A stretch of DNA of 64,000 nucleotides, from assembly GCF_937981295.1 (NCBI RefSeq), contig NZ_CALJPC010000059.1, positions 1 through 64,000 of the forward strand, read 5' to 3'. Position numbers and translations under genes: made by a program. A model generated the notes under the pieces. It was not told the origin of the DNA. It saw only the letters and a program-made list of their open reading frames with translations, and did no database searches. Within the stretch, counting starts at the first letter, position 1, and each line of letters opens with the position of its first letter. Of the stretch, positions 26,254 through 35,580 are shown piece after piece. Source of the DNA: an uncultured Campylobacter sp. Its GTDB lineage: Bacteria > Campylobacterota > Campylobacteria > Campylobacterales > Campylobacteraceae.

Positions 26254-27094
26254 ATTGTTTTTGGCGGACAAGCCCGCGGGCATCGGCAGCAATAAATTTT
26301 TAAGCGCTCTTAAGCGCAAATACGGCGTGAAGAAGGCGGGCTTTAGCGGTACGCTCGATCCCTTCGCAAGCGGCGCGCTGATCGTGGCATTCGGGCAATA
26401 CGCGCGCTTTTTTAGGTTTTTAAAAAAGGAACCTAAAATCTACACCGCGACGCTGTGGCTAGGCGCGCAAAGCCCAAGCGGCGATAACGAAAACATAGGG
26501 CGCGTGGAGCAAATTCCGCCGCTTTCGCGCGAGGTTTTAGACGCCGCGATGGCGCAAATGCGCGGCGAGATAAAATTTATCCCGCCCGCTTTCAGCGCCA
26601 AGAAAATTGACGGCGTGCGCGCATACAAGCTTGCTCGCGCGGGCGAAGAGGTGAGCTTGAAAGAGAGCTCAATGCGGGTTTTTGATGCTGAAATTTTAAG
26701 CTACGCTCACCCATTCGTGAACTTTCGCGTTGCGCTTAGCGAGGGCGGCTACGTGCGCTCTTTCGCGCAAATTTTAGCAGGAAAGCTAGGCGTTTGCGGT
26801 ACGCTAAGCGCGCTTAGACGAGAAAGCGAGGGGGCTTTTGATTTGAAAGATCCGCGCTTTGCGGACGAGGCGGCGCTAAATCCGCTCGAGTTTTTGGATC
26901 TTAAGCCTAACTTTTACGACGGCGACGCGCGCGACGTGATCTTGGGCAAGAAGCTCGCCGCAAAAGATCTAGCGAGCCGCGCGGACGGCCGCTATCTGCT
27001 TATCTGCGGCGATTTTTACTCGATCATCGAAATTAGCGCGGGCGAGGTGAGGTATCTTTGGAATGACGTCCCGATCGCAGGCGGCGTGTTTTAA
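26246..27094 (+). CDS. truB: tRNA pseudouridine-55 synthase
   Basis: TruB converts U55 in the T-loop of tRNAs to pseudouridine. The catalytic Asp is in GFSGTLDPFASGALI near residue 38. Other family blocks are KIYTATLWLGAQSPSGD, MRGEIKFIPPAFSAKKIDGVRAYKLAR and GGYVRSFAQILAGKLG. At 282 residues it is of normal length. Its start lies inside the helicase stop region (8-bp overlap), so it is translated from the same transcript. In C. jejuni csrA follows truB; here it does not. Confidence 0.95.
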   Translation: MNRLFLADKPAGIGSNKFLSALKRKYGVKKAGFSGTLDPFASGALIVAFGQYARFFRFLKKEPKIYTATLWLGAQSPSGDNENIGRVEQIPPLSREVLDAAMAQMRGEIKFIPPAFSAKKIDGVRAYKLARAGEEVSLKESSMRVFDAEILSYAHPFVNFRVALSEGGYVRSFAQILAGKLGVCGTLSALRRESEGAFDLKDPRFADEAALNPLEFLDLKPNFYDGDARDVILGKKLAAKDLASRADGRYLLICGDFYSIIEISAGEVRYLWNDVPIAGGVF

Positions 27095-27847
27095 TCAGCA
27101 GCTCCAGCCTGCGACGGAATTTTGATCGGGCGGTTCAAGTTTGAAATTTGAGCGGTTATAAATACGGCGCGTTTTAAATTTGCTCGCATAGCGCGCCGCC
27201 CGCGCGGCTAAATTCTATCGTGCGGAGCAGCGAGCGAGAGATCACGCTTTTTTGTTGCGCACAGATCGCAAAATCGGCATCGGGCGGAGTAAATTTAAAA
27301 TTTGAACGCGCGGCTCTGCAGGCGGTGCTCGCTCGTGAGAGGCATAAATCCGCGGGGGTTAAATTTAAACGCGGCGGATCCAGCGAAGCGACGTTTAAAT
27401 TTGCTTTTGCCGCGCGATGGCGACGCGCCGCGATATTAAAATTTCACGATTTAAAAAAGCGCGCAGGTCGGAGCTTAGTGCCGCGGCAAGCGGTCTTTGC
27501 CGAATAAAATTCCTGCTCGCGGTAATGCGTAGTCTGCGCCGATGAGTTTGATTTTGCGGCGCACCGCTAAGCTAAATTTATGACTTAGCGCGGCGCGGCT
27601 AGAATTTTGCTGGCTCGGAATTTTAATCGCTAAGATAGATTTGCGCCGCGGATTGAAATTTAACTCGCGTGCGTTGCGGATTAAAATTTTATGTCGCGTT
27701 AAATTTACGCATCAGACGGATAATCGTGGGTTAAATTCCGCGGTGCGCGCTTCACGATGCGCGGATTGAAATTTTTAATCGCGCTAGATGGACTTGTCGC
27801 GGGCTAAATTTAACGCAAGCGCGCCAAAGCGCAGAAGGAGTAAAATT
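27095..27847. repeat. AT-palindrome spacer between truB and ispE
   Basis: About 750 bp inside an otherwise tightly packed gene run. It consists of GC-rich filler with many AAATTTAAA and AAATTTTAA words. The only frame (27220-27507) has no RBS and reads as low-complexity Arg/Ala. No csrA-like MLIL...I sequence is present on either strand as far as I can see. Confidence 0.6.
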
Positions 27848-28591
27848 TTGAAAGCTTATGCAAAGATTAACGTTTTTTTAAAAGTCGTCGGCACGCGCGG
27901 CGGCTACCACGAGATCGCCTCACGCTTCGTGCTGCGCAGAGAGCTGTTTGATGAGATAAGCTTCGAGCGCGCGAGCGGCTTTGCGCTTGAATGCGACGCC
28001 GCGCAGATCGCGGATAACATAATTTTAAAGGCCAAAGCGGCGCTTGAGCAGGCGGGCTTTGCGCGCGAGCTTGCGGAGTTTTTCGGCTCGCACAAGATCG
28101 TGCTTAAAAAGCATATTCCGATCGGCGCGGGTCTTGGTGGCGGCAGTAGCGATGCGGCGGCGTTTTTGCGGCTTGCGAACGAGGAATTAGGCTTAAAAAT
28201 TTCGCGCGAGCGGCTTACCAAAATCGCGCAAAATATCGGCGCGGACGTCGCGTTTTTTGTTAGTGGGCTTGAGGCTGCAAACGTGCGCGGTATCGGCGAG
28301 ATCATCGAGCCTTTCGAGGACCAGCTACCCGCGATCGAAATTTTAACGCCCGCGATCTTTTGCTCCACCGGCGCGGTTTATAACGAGTTTCGCGCAAGCT
28401 TCATGCAAAATATAAACGCCGCGCAGGCGCAAGAGATGTTGCGTTTAGGCAGCGAGCAGCTGCTGTCGCAATATGGCGGCTTTCAGCTAAACGATCTTTT
28501 CGCGCCGTGCATAAAGCTATATCCGCAGATGAGCAAGTATCGCGATATGTTTCTAAGCGGCAGCGGTAGCAGCGTGTTTTTCTTAAAATAG
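27848..28591 (+). CDS. ispE: 4-diphosphocytidyl-2-C-methyl-D-erythritol kinase
   Basis: IspE phosphorylates CDP-methylerythritol in the MEP route to isoprenoid precursors, in the cytosol. I start at TTG 27848 because AGAAGGAGT lies 8 bp upstream and the product then opens with the family sequence MKAYAKINVFLKV. The frame continues to 27788 without support. The GHMP-kinase ATP loop is PIGAGLGGGSSDAAAFL (near residues 91-107), and MFLSGSGSSVFF is the C-terminal motif. 247 residues is normal. ispG, from the same pathway, lies at 60721. Confidence 0.93.
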   Translation: MKAYAKINVFLKVVGTRGGYHEIASRFVLRRELFDEISFERASGFALECDAAQIADNIILKAKAALEQAGFARELAEFFGSHKIVLKKHIPIGAGLGGGSSDAAAFLRLANEELGLKISRERLTKIAQNIGADVAFFVSGLEAANVRGIGEIIEPFEDQLPAIEILTPAIFCSTGAVYNEFRASFMQNINAAQAQEMLRLGSEQLLSQYGGFQLNDLFAPCIKLYPQMSKYRDMFLSGSGSSVFFLK

Positions 28592-28716
28592 GAATTCCAA
28601 GGCGCGCGGTTAAAATTTAAAAGCTAAATTTAAAGATAAAATTTAAAATTCGCTCACCCGCTTTTAAATTTAAGCAAAAACGGGCTAAGCTTAGGACTAA
28701 ATTTAGAAGGAAAAAG

Positions 28717-29181
28717 ATGAAAGAACTGAGTAAAAATCGCAAGGCATTTCACGATTTTACGATACTTGAAAGCTTTGAAGCGGGCATCGTGCTAAAGGGT
28801 AGCGAGGTCAAAGCTCTGCGCGCGGGCAGGGGCAATCTCAAAGATAGCTTTTGTCGCGTGATCCGCGGCGAGCTGTTTTTGCTAAACGCGCATATCAGCT
28901 ATCTTGAGAGCACAAACGCCCACTTTCGTCCAGACGAAGGGGCAGCGCGAAAGCTTTTGATGCACCGAAAGCAGATCGATAAGCTTCTGGGCGCGGTTAG
29001 CAAAGAGGGCCTTACCATCGTGGTTTTGTCGCTGTATCTCAATGATAAAAACCGCGTAAAGGCGCGTATCGCTTTGGCTAGTGGCAAAAATCTGCACGAC
29101 AAGCGCGAATCGCTAAAGCGCAAGGAAGCCGACCGCGAAGCGCAAAGCGCGATGAAGCGATACGACAAGCATTCATTTTAA
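28717..29181 (+). CDS. smpB: SsrA-binding protein
   Basis: SmpB binds tmRNA and brings it to stalled ribosomes for trans-translation and tagging. The 154-residue protein has the family blocks NRKAFHDFTILESFEAGIVL, GSEVKALRAGRGNLKD, the HISYLE strand, and the Lys/Arg-rich tail DKRESLKRKEADRE that enters the decoding site. AGAAGGAAAAAG precedes the ATG. It lies within the housekeeping run and upstream of clpS-clpA. The ssrA RNA gene itself is not seen in this window. Confidence 0.96.
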   Translation: MKELSKNRKAFHDFTILESFEAGIVLKGSEVKALRAGRGNLKDSFCRVIRGELFLLNAHISYLESTNAHFRPDEGAARKLLMHRKQIDKLLGAVSKEGLTIVVLSLYLNDKNRVKARIALASGKNLHDKRESLKRKEADREAQSAMKRYDKHSF

Positions 29182-29236
29182 ATTCACAAAACTTTGGTTA
29201 AAATGCGGGCTTAAATTTAAACCCGAAGGAAATGCA

Positions 29237-29935
29237 ATGAAGAAATTTTTACTATTATGTTTGGCGATTTTTGTCTTAAGTGGCTGCGGAGATGATTCGC
29301 AGAAAAAGACGGGCTCTGCTGGCGAGAATCCTGCCACGAGCGAGAATCAGATGGCAAAAAATTCCGCTCAAGATAAAAATGGCGAGCGTATTGGCGGCGA
29401 GAGCGGCGAGGAGGTAGCTTTTACGCCGTTTAAAACGGGAGAGCGCCTTACGCTTAAAAGCGTCGTAGGCGGCGAGGTAACGATCGAGCGGACAGAAAAG
29501 GGCTTTAAGCTCGCGGACAGCGATAAAATTTTAATGTTTGATATTTTCGGTACGTACTGTCAGCCATGCCGCATCGAAGCGCCGCATCTGATGGACTTTC
29601 AGTTAAAAAATTCCGCAGATTTTCTAATGGTCGGCTTGATTTATTTTGAGGACATTACGGATGCGCAAGTGATCGAAAATTTTACGAAAAAGTTTAATGC
29701 GTATTATTTCATCTCCAATTCAAAACAAAACGAGCGCATAGTGGGTCAAATTTTAAGCGACATCGGTTATCGCCACGCGCTTTCGATCCCTTTTAAGGTA
29801 GTACTTAAAGATGGAAAATATCAAAGGCTTACCGACATTAACGAGGGCGATGAGCGGGGCAAGCCGTATTACTTAGGCATGGTCGATACTGATGTGATAA
29901 AAAGCGATATCGCCAGGATAAAAAATGGCAACTAA
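29237..29935 (+). CDS. TlpA-like thioredoxin-fold lipoprotein
   Basis: A lipobox (VLSGC, Cys17) is followed by a linker of about 40 polar residues. A thioredoxin-like domain follows with the active-site CQPC at Cys108-Cys111 (FGTYCQPCRIEAPHL). Proteins of this kind are anchored in the envelope and reduce or exchange disulfides, often for cytochrome c maturation. The usual cis-proline region appears in YRHALSIPFKVVLKDG. GAAGGAAA precedes the ATG. Its last codons overlap the start of clpS by 11 bp, so the two are co-translated, although the products work in different compartments. C. jejuni has a thioredoxin-like gene at the same place. Confidence 0.88.
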   Translation: MKKFLLLCLAIFVLSGCGDDSQKKTGSAGENPATSENQMAKNSAQDKNGERIGGESGEEVAFTPFKTGERLTLKSVVGGEVTIERTEKGFKLADSDKILMFDIFGTYCQPCRIEAPHLMDFQLKNSADFLMVGLIYFEDITDAQVIENFTKKFNAYYFISNSKQNERIVGQILSDIGYRHALSIPFKVVLKDGKYQRLTDINEGDERGKPYYLGMVDTDVIKSDIARIKNGN

Positions 29936-30230
29936 AACCGGCGTGCAGATTCGCACTCGCGCCAAAACAAAATCTTTCGTGCCTCGCCCGTATAAGGTGA
30001 TTTTACTAAACGACGACGTGACGACGATGGATTTCGTGGTTTATATTTTGATGGATATTTTTGCAAAGAGCTTTCAAGATGCGGTAGATTTGATGATGAA
30101 GGTTCATAAGCAGGGTCGCGCGGTTTGCGGTGCGTATCCTAAAGAGATAGCCGAGTGCAAGCAACAAGCGGTTTTACAAGCAGCAAAGACCGCAGGATTC
30201 CCTCTTAGATGTGAGATCGAAGAGGATTAA
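29925..30230 (+). CDS. clpS: ClpS, N-degron adaptor of ClpAP
   Basis: ClpS recognises proteins with Leu, Phe, Tyr or Trp at the N-terminus and delivers them to ClpA. The domain starts at PRPYKVILLNDDVTTMDFVVYIL: the Asn-Asp pair binds the N-degron alpha-amine. It continues with MMKVHKQGRAVCGAYPKEIAE, which holds the conserved His. An N-terminal tail of about 20 basic residues matches the extension that contacts ClpA. 101 residues is normal. The start overlaps the previous gene and clpA follows after 15 bp. Confidence 0.96.
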   Translation: MATKTGVQIRTRAKTKSFVPRPYKVILLNDDVTTMDFVVYILMDIFAKSFQDAVDLMMKVHKQGRAVCGAYPKEIAECKQQAVLQAAKTAGFPLRCEIEED

Positions 30231-30245
30231 ATTTAAAGGAAAGCA

Positions 30246-32627
30246 ATGATAGGATTTTTTTTAAACAAACATTTTGAACAAGCAATCAGCGTCGCAAACG
30301 ACGGCGAGGACGAATACGTTACCACTTCGCACGTAGTTTATGCGATTTTTAAATACAATAAGCCCTTTCACGGGCTCATCGCCAAAGAAATTCCGGATAT
30401 TAACTACCTAAATATCTTGGATAATCTGGGCGGGCTTTTGGATATGATGCCTAAATCAAGCGGTAAGGATCCGGTGCAGACGATAGAATTTAAGCAGTTC
30501 TATACTGAATTAAATAATGCTAAAGAGCCTAAAAACGAGCTTGATTTTATGCTTAAAATTCTAAATGATAAGGAAAACGACTGCACTAAAATTTTAAATC
30601 ACTACGGTATCAATGCCGCGATTTTTGAGCTCATCGTGCGAAAGTACAAATCAGCTTTCGATCACCGTGATGAGGTCGTTTCTCGCGACGAAGCCGCAGC
30701 GATTAAGCTAAACTCATACGATATCGACGATATCACGCATGCGATGAATTACGACGAAAGCCGCAGGCAGTGGCAGAATACGGAATTTGAGCCTGCGTTT
30801 GAGGGCGAAAAGGACGCCATAAACGAGCGCGATATTAAAAAGGACTCGCCTAGCTCACTTTATACAGCAAACCTCAATAAAATCGCGCTTGAGGGCAAGA
30901 TCGATCCACTCATCGGACGCGAAAAAGAGATCGAAAAGACGCTGCAAACCCTCTGTCGCCGCAAGAAAAACAATCCGATCCTAGTGGGTGAAGCAGGAGT
31001 TGGTAAAACCGCGATCATAGAAGGTATCGCGCTAAAAATCGTCCGCGGCGAAGTGCCAGAAAAGCTAAAAAATAAGGTAATTTACGCCCTTGATGCTGGC
31101 GCGCTGATCGCAGGCACTACGCTGCGCGGGGAGTTTGAAGAGAGGCTAAAGGATCTCATAGACGAGTTTAGCGCCAATCAAAATGCGATTTTATTTATCG
31201 ATGAAATTCATACGATCGTTGGCGCAGGCACGGGCAATCGCAACGAACTTGATATGTCAAACATCCTAAAACCTTCGCTTGCAAGCGGCGAGCTATCGGT
31301 CATCGGCGCTACTACATACGGCGAATACCGCTCGTTTTCGCAGGATAAAGCGCTTAGCCGCAGGTTTTGTAAAATCGACGTGAGCGAGCCTAGCATTGAC
31401 GATAGCGTCGAAATTTTAAAAGGCGTAGCCAAAAAATATGAGGAATTTCACGGCGTGAAATTTAGCGACGAAATTTTGCGTGATAGCGTAACGCTTGCTA
31501 AAAAATATCAAAACGATAAATTCCTTCCCGACAGCGCCATTGATCTCATCGACGAGGTGGGCGCTAGCTTTGCGTTTAAACCACACGAAGCTCCGCTTGA
31601 AATCAGTAAGGACGATTTAGTAAATACGCTTTCGATTAGCGCGAATATCGCAAATTTAAGCAGTAGCGTCGATAATAAACAGGTACTAAAAAATCTGGAA
31701 GCCAATATCAAGCGTGAAATTTTCGGTCAAGACGAAGCGGTTAGCGGTCTTTGTAAGGCGCTTTTGCGCTCTTATGCCGGGCTTGGAGGTGCAAGCTCTC
31801 CGATCGGGGTATTTTTGTTCGCAGGTAGCAGCGGCGTGGGCAAAAGTGAGCTAGCTAAGGTCTTAGCCGCGCAGCTTGGAGTGCATTTTGAGCGCTATGA
31901 TATGAGCGAATATATGGAAGCTCACAGCGTCTCTAGGCTCATCGGCGCACCTCCCGGATACGTGGGCTTTGAAAATGGCGGAATTTTAACGAATAACATC
32001 AAAAAGCACCCTTACAGCGTCATTTTATTTGATGAGGTAGAAAAAGCTCATCCTAGCATGACGAATATTTTTTTAGGAATTTTCGATAACGCAAGTCTTA
32101 CCGATAACAACGGCGTTACGACCGATTTTAAAAATACGATCATAATAATGACGTCGAATTTAGGCACGAAAGAAGCGCCGCAAGTTGGATTTACAAAAGA
32201 TGAGAGCTATAAAGTAGATAGTGCCATAAAAAGCTTTTTTGCGCCAGAATTTCGCAACCGTATCGATAAGATCATAAATTTTAACCGCTTAAGCGGCGAA
32301 ATTTTAGAAAAGATCGTGGATAAAACTATCGGCGAGCTAGAGTCGCAGCTAAAAAACGTAAAAATTATCCTAAACAAGGAAGCAAAAGATTTGATTATCT
32401 CGCGCGGCTATTCGGACGAGTTTGGAGCGCGAAATTTAAAGCGCGAGATCAGCTCTCAGATCAGCGATCATATAAGCGGCGAGCTGCTTTTTGGTGCGCT
32501 ACAAGAGGGTGGCTTAGTTAGCGTGAGCGTAAAAGATGGCGAGCTAAGCTTTAGCTTTGCTTCTACGCCTTTGCCGCAGATAGAAAAAAAGCAACCTGCA
32601 CTAGCTCAAAGCAGTGTCGTTAAATAA
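30246..32627 (+). CDS. clpA: ATP-dependent Clp protease ATPase subunit ClpA
   Basis: ClpA is the hexameric unfoldase that feeds ClpP. It has an N-domain that ClpS docks on (residues 1-150), a first AAA module with Walker A GEAGVGKTA and Walker B ILFIDEIHTI, and a second with GSSGVGKSE and VILFDEVEKAHP. Between SNLGTKEAP and PEFRNRIDKII lies VGF, the equivalent of the IGF/IGL loop that docks on ClpP. 793 residues is slightly longer than E. coli ClpA; the surplus seems to be in the linker around residues 150-200. AAAGGAAAG precedes the ATG. No clpP is nearby. Confidence 0.95.
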   Translation: MIGFFLNKHFEQAISVANDGEDEYVTTSHVVYAIFKYNKPFHGLIAKEIPDINYLNILDNLGGLLDMMPKSSGKDPVQTIEFKQFYTELNNAKEPKNELDFMLKILNDKENDCTKILNHYGINAAIFELIVRKYKSAFDHRDEVVSRDEAAAIKLNSYDIDDITHAMNYDESRRQWQNTEFEPAFEGEKDAINERDIKKDSPSSLYTANLNKIALEGKIDPLIGREKEIEKTLQTLCRRKKNNPILVGEAGVGKTAIIEGIALKIVRGEVPEKLKNKVIYALDAGALIAGTTLRGEFEERLKDLIDEFSANQNAILFIDEIHTIVGAGTGNRNELDMSNILKPSLASGELSVIGATTYGEYRSFSQDKALSRRFCKIDVSEPSIDDSVEILKGVAKKYEEFHGVKFSDEILRDSVTLAKKYQNDKFLPDSAIDLIDEVGASFAFKPHEAPLEISKDDLVNTLSISANIANLSSSVDNKQVLKNLEANIKREIFGQDEAVSGLCKALLRSYAGLGGASSPIGVFLFAGSSGVGKSELAKVLAAQLGVHFERYDMSEYMEAHSVSRLIGAPPGYVGFENGGILTNNIKKHPYSVILFDEVEKAHPSMTNIFLGIFDNASLTDNNGVTTDFKNTIIIMTSNLGTKEAPQVGFTKDESYKVDSAIKSFFAPEFRNRIDKIINFNRLSGEILEKIVDKTIGELESQLKNVKIILNKEAKDLIISRGYSDEFGARNLKREISSQISDHISGELLFGALQEGGLVSVSVKDGELSFSFASTPLPQIEKKQPALAQSSVVK

Positions 32628-33310
32628 TGGCTCGGTTTTACGATTTTCCAGATCCTATGGATGCGCCCGATTTTGCACCGCTTGCAAGTGGCGGCGATCT
32701 GAGCGAGGATTGCTTGCTTAGCGCTTATAGCGCAGGGATATTTCCGTGGTTTAACGAGGATGAGCCGATTTTATGGTGGTCGCCCGATCCGCGCGCAGTG
32801 CTTGATCCACGCGAAGTGCGTGTGCAAAAGTCCATCAAGCCCTATCTTAAGCGATATGAAGTGAAATTTGACGCAAATTTTAAGGGCTTCATTGAGCGCT
32901 GCAAAGACGTACGAAAAAAAGAGAGCGACGGCACGTGGATCAGCGAGCAGATCGTGCAGGCTTACTCGCGTTTGGCAGCAGACGGCTACGCTCACAGCGT
33001 CGAGACATACGAAAATGGCGAGCTTGTGGGTGGGCTATACGGGCTAATTTTTGGGCGTGTGTTTTGCGGCGAGAGTATGCTGAGCCTAAAGAGCAACGCT
33101 TCGAAAGTCGCGCTGATTAGGCTTTGTGAGGTGCTTGCAAATTTCGGCTTTCTAATTGATTGTCAGATTATGAACGAGCATCTGAAATTTATGGGTGCTA
33201 AAGAGATGCCGCGAGCGGAATTCCTTGCTCTATTTGCTGAGCTTAGTGTGCAAGATAGCGGCTTTGAGCGCTTTGCGGATCTTAAAGTTCCGCACGGAGC
33301 GCAGCATTGA
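32627..33310 (+). CDS. aat: leucyl/phenylalanyl-tRNA--protein transferase
   Basis: Aat adds Leu or Phe from its tRNA to proteins that start with Arg or Lys, creating N-degrons for ClpS. The family signatures FPWFNEDEPILWWSPDPRAVL (as two adjoining blocks), YAHSVETYENGELVGGLYGL and FCGESMLS are intact. At 227 residues it is of normal length. Its ATG overlaps the clpA stop codon. ClpS, ClpA and Aat are thus made from one transcript, which covers substrate marking, recognition and unfolding. Confidence 0.95.
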   Translation: MARFYDFPDPMDAPDFAPLASGGDLSEDCLLSAYSAGIFPWFNEDEPILWWSPDPRAVLDPREVRVQKSIKPYLKRYEVKFDANFKGFIERCKDVRKKESDGTWISEQIVQAYSRLAADGYAHSVETYENGELVGGLYGLIFGRVFCGESMLSLKSNASKVALIRLCEVLANFGFLIDCQIMNEHLKFMGAKEMPRAEFLALFAELSVQDSGFERFADLKVPHGAQH

Positions 33311-33372
33311 GCCAAAGCTTGAAATGCGGCAGCACGAAAAACGCGCAGAATTTAGAATTTTAAAGAAATAAG

Positions 33373-35193
33373 ATGTGGCAAAGAGATAAAAGCTCCTCGG
33401 TCGGTATGATTATTGTGATGTTTATATTCGTGCCGGCGGCGCTTTTTGTATTTTTGGCGATTTTATATTTTTGGGGCAGCACTGAGCGCAAGCTACCGCG
33501 CCTGGATGTCAATGAAACCAACAGCGCGATCCGCGGCGCGATAATCGCAAAAGATAACTACGTCGCGGCAAATTCCGTCAAACTCTACAAAGTTAGCGTC
33601 GATGCGCGCAGCATCGATAAAAACAAGCTTGATCTTTTCGTGCGGCTATACTGCATCTACACGGGCGATAGTGAAAAGCGCGTCAAAAGCGCGATCGAGG
33701 GCTCTGGCGGCACGACCGTGCTGTCGTATAAGATCGACGCCAAGACCGCAGTACATCTAAAAGAGCTTGCGTATAAGCTAAATTTAAAAAAGGTCTTCGT
33801 CAGCTTCATAGGCGCAAACGGCAGGCTAAATCCGCCTATCCGCATGAGCGTAACCGAAAGCGGCGAGAAGCGCAGCTACAACGTCGGCGATTCGCTCACC
33901 CCGCTGATCGGATATATCAATAAAAAAGAGGTTGATGGCATTACAAAGGTTAGTGGTATCAAAGGGATCGAGAAGTACTATGAGTATTATCTAGCGCCGG
34001 TTAGAGATGAGTTTATCGTGGGCCCGCGCGATATCGGCGGCAACATCATCCTAGAGCGTAGCAGCAAAAAAACGGGCAGGATCGACGGCTACAACGTCCG
34101 TCTAAGCGTTCCACTAACGCTGCAAAGAAAGATAGAGCGCCTAAGCGATGAGGGCGCTGATAATTACGATGCGCGAGAAATCGTGGTGGGCATTATGAAC
34201 TCCAAAACAGGCAAAATTTTATCTCTTGCGACCAATGCTCGCTATGACCCCTCAAACATCACGAAAAACGATCTTAAGAATTTAAATTTTACCGCGAGCG
34301 AATACGCCTACGAAGTGGGCTCGATTATGAAGCCGATAATTTTCGCAATCGCCTATGATGCCAAAGCCGTCAAACCGGGCGAGATCATTAATACCTATAA
34401 CGGCAGCTATAAGCTTGGTACTCGCACGATCCGCGACACGCACCCGGCTAAGCAGATGAGCGGCGAGGAGATCATCATCCACAGCTCAAATATTGGAATG
34501 ATTAAAATTTCAGAGCGGTTGGAGGGGCAGGCTATTTATGATGGGCTTATGAACTTCGGTATGTCGCAAAAAACGGGTATCGATCTGCCGTATGAGCAAA
34601 GCGGAAATATACCTAGCATCAAAAGCCTGAATAATAAAATTTACAAAGCCACGATCAGCTACGGCTACGGCGCGCAGATGACCTTCCTTCAGATGCTCAA
34701 TGCCTATACCGTCTTTAACAACGGTGGCGTCATGATTAGCCCGCGCCTAGTGGAAAATTTAGAAAATAACGGTAAAACTTACACCGTTAACGAAAGCGAA
34801 ACTCGCCAGGTAATCTCTAAACCTACCGCCGACGTGATTAAAGGAATTTTAATTAAAACGGTTGAGAGCGGCACGGGGCGCAAAGGGCGGGTAGCGGGGC
34901 TGCAAATCGGCGGCAAGACGGGCACTGCGCGCATCGCCAAGGGAGGCGGCTATTCGAGCGCCTATAACAGCTCGTTTTTTGGCTTTGCCAACGACGCGGA
35001 CACCAGCTACACGATCGGCGTTTTGGTGCGCGAGCCTAAAAGGGGCAGCTACTACGCCGCTCAAAACGCACTGCCGATATTTAAGCGGGCGGTGGGAATT
35101 TTGATAGAGGAGGGCTATCTAAAGCCCGCAGCTGACGCAAACGCTACGCAAAAGGTCGAGATCAAGGATGAGGCAGTTGAAATTAAAGATTAA
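33373..35193 (+). CDS. ftsI: class B penicillin-binding transpeptidase (FtsI/PBP2 class)
   Basis: A monofunctional peptidoglycan transpeptidase anchored by one N-terminal membrane helix (residues about 11-35). The dimerisation domain follows, then the catalytic domain with SIMK (Ser317-Lys320), SSN (371-373) and KTGT (515-518). 606 residues is in the FtsI range. Domain order and YEVGSIMKP fit the septal FtsI, although PBP2 cannot be excluded. It lies 62 bp after aat on the same strand. The C-terminal 20 residues are a repetitive Lys/Glu tail (VEIKDEAVEIKD). Confidence 0.85.
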   Translation: MWQRDKSSSVGMIIVMFIFVPAALFVFLAILYFWGSTERKLPRLDVNETNSAIRGAIIAKDNYVAANSVKLYKVSVDARSIDKNKLDLFVRLYCIYTGDSEKRVKSAIEGSGGTTVLSYKIDAKTAVHLKELAYKLNLKKVFVSFIGANGRLNPPIRMSVTESGEKRSYNVGDSLTPLIGYINKKEVDGITKVSGIKGIEKYYEYYLAPVRDEFIVGPRDIGGNIILERSSKKTGRIDGYNVRLSVPLTLQRKIERLSDEGADNYDAREIVVGIMNSKTGKILSLATNARYDPSNITKNDLKNLNFTASEYAYEVGSIMKPIIFAIAYDAKAVKPGEIINTYNGSYKLGTRTIRDTHPAKQMSGEEIIIHSSNIGMIKISERLEGQAIYDGLMNFGMSQKTGIDLPYEQSGNIPSIKSLNNKIYKATISYGYGAQMTFLQMLNAYTVFNNGGVMISPRLVENLENNGKTYTVNESETRQVISKPTADVIKGILIKTVESGTGRKGRVAGLQIGGKTGTARIAKGGGYSSAYNSSFFGFANDADTSYTIGVLVREPKRGSYYAAQNALPIFKRAVGILIEEGYLKPAADANATQKVEIKDEAVEIKD

Positions 35194-35580
35194 ATTTGCT
35201 AAATTTCACGAGGTTTTTTGAAATTTTGCGGCGTTTAAATTTCGCGGAATTTGGCGCGGCTTTTTTAAATTTTACGGCGTTTAAATTTTATGGCGCAGAA
35301 TTTTGGCGGGATAGAATTTCGTGGCGTAAATTTTAACGGCACGAAGATGGAATTTTATCGCGATGCGGAATTTTACGTGGCGTAAAATTCCGCGTCAAGG
35401 CAAAATTTTAAATTTGCCGTCGCGCAAGTAACGCAAGCAAAACAGCGAGCGAGCTTAGCTGCTTAAATTTAAAGACGCAGCGCTATTAAATTCGCGTCGT
35501 ATGCCCGTGCAGCTGCGAAATTTAACGAGTTTAACGGCAAGGTTTAACGATGAAATTTAACGCAAAGAAAAGAGGAAAAC
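35194..35580. repeat. degenerate AT-word/GGCG repeat spacer
   Basis: A 387-bp spacer made of imperfect repeats of about 20-25 bp in which GGCGTTTAAATTT or GGCGTAAAATTT words alternate with GCGGAATTT. The clearest part is about 35215-35400. It has no gene and no strong hairpin. It may contain the promoter of the next gene. Confidence 0.6.

Noticed and set aside
27220..27507. 95-codon frame between truB and ispE, considered as a csrA relic
   Set aside because: The product is Arg/Ala-rich and shares no CsrA motif; there is no RBS.
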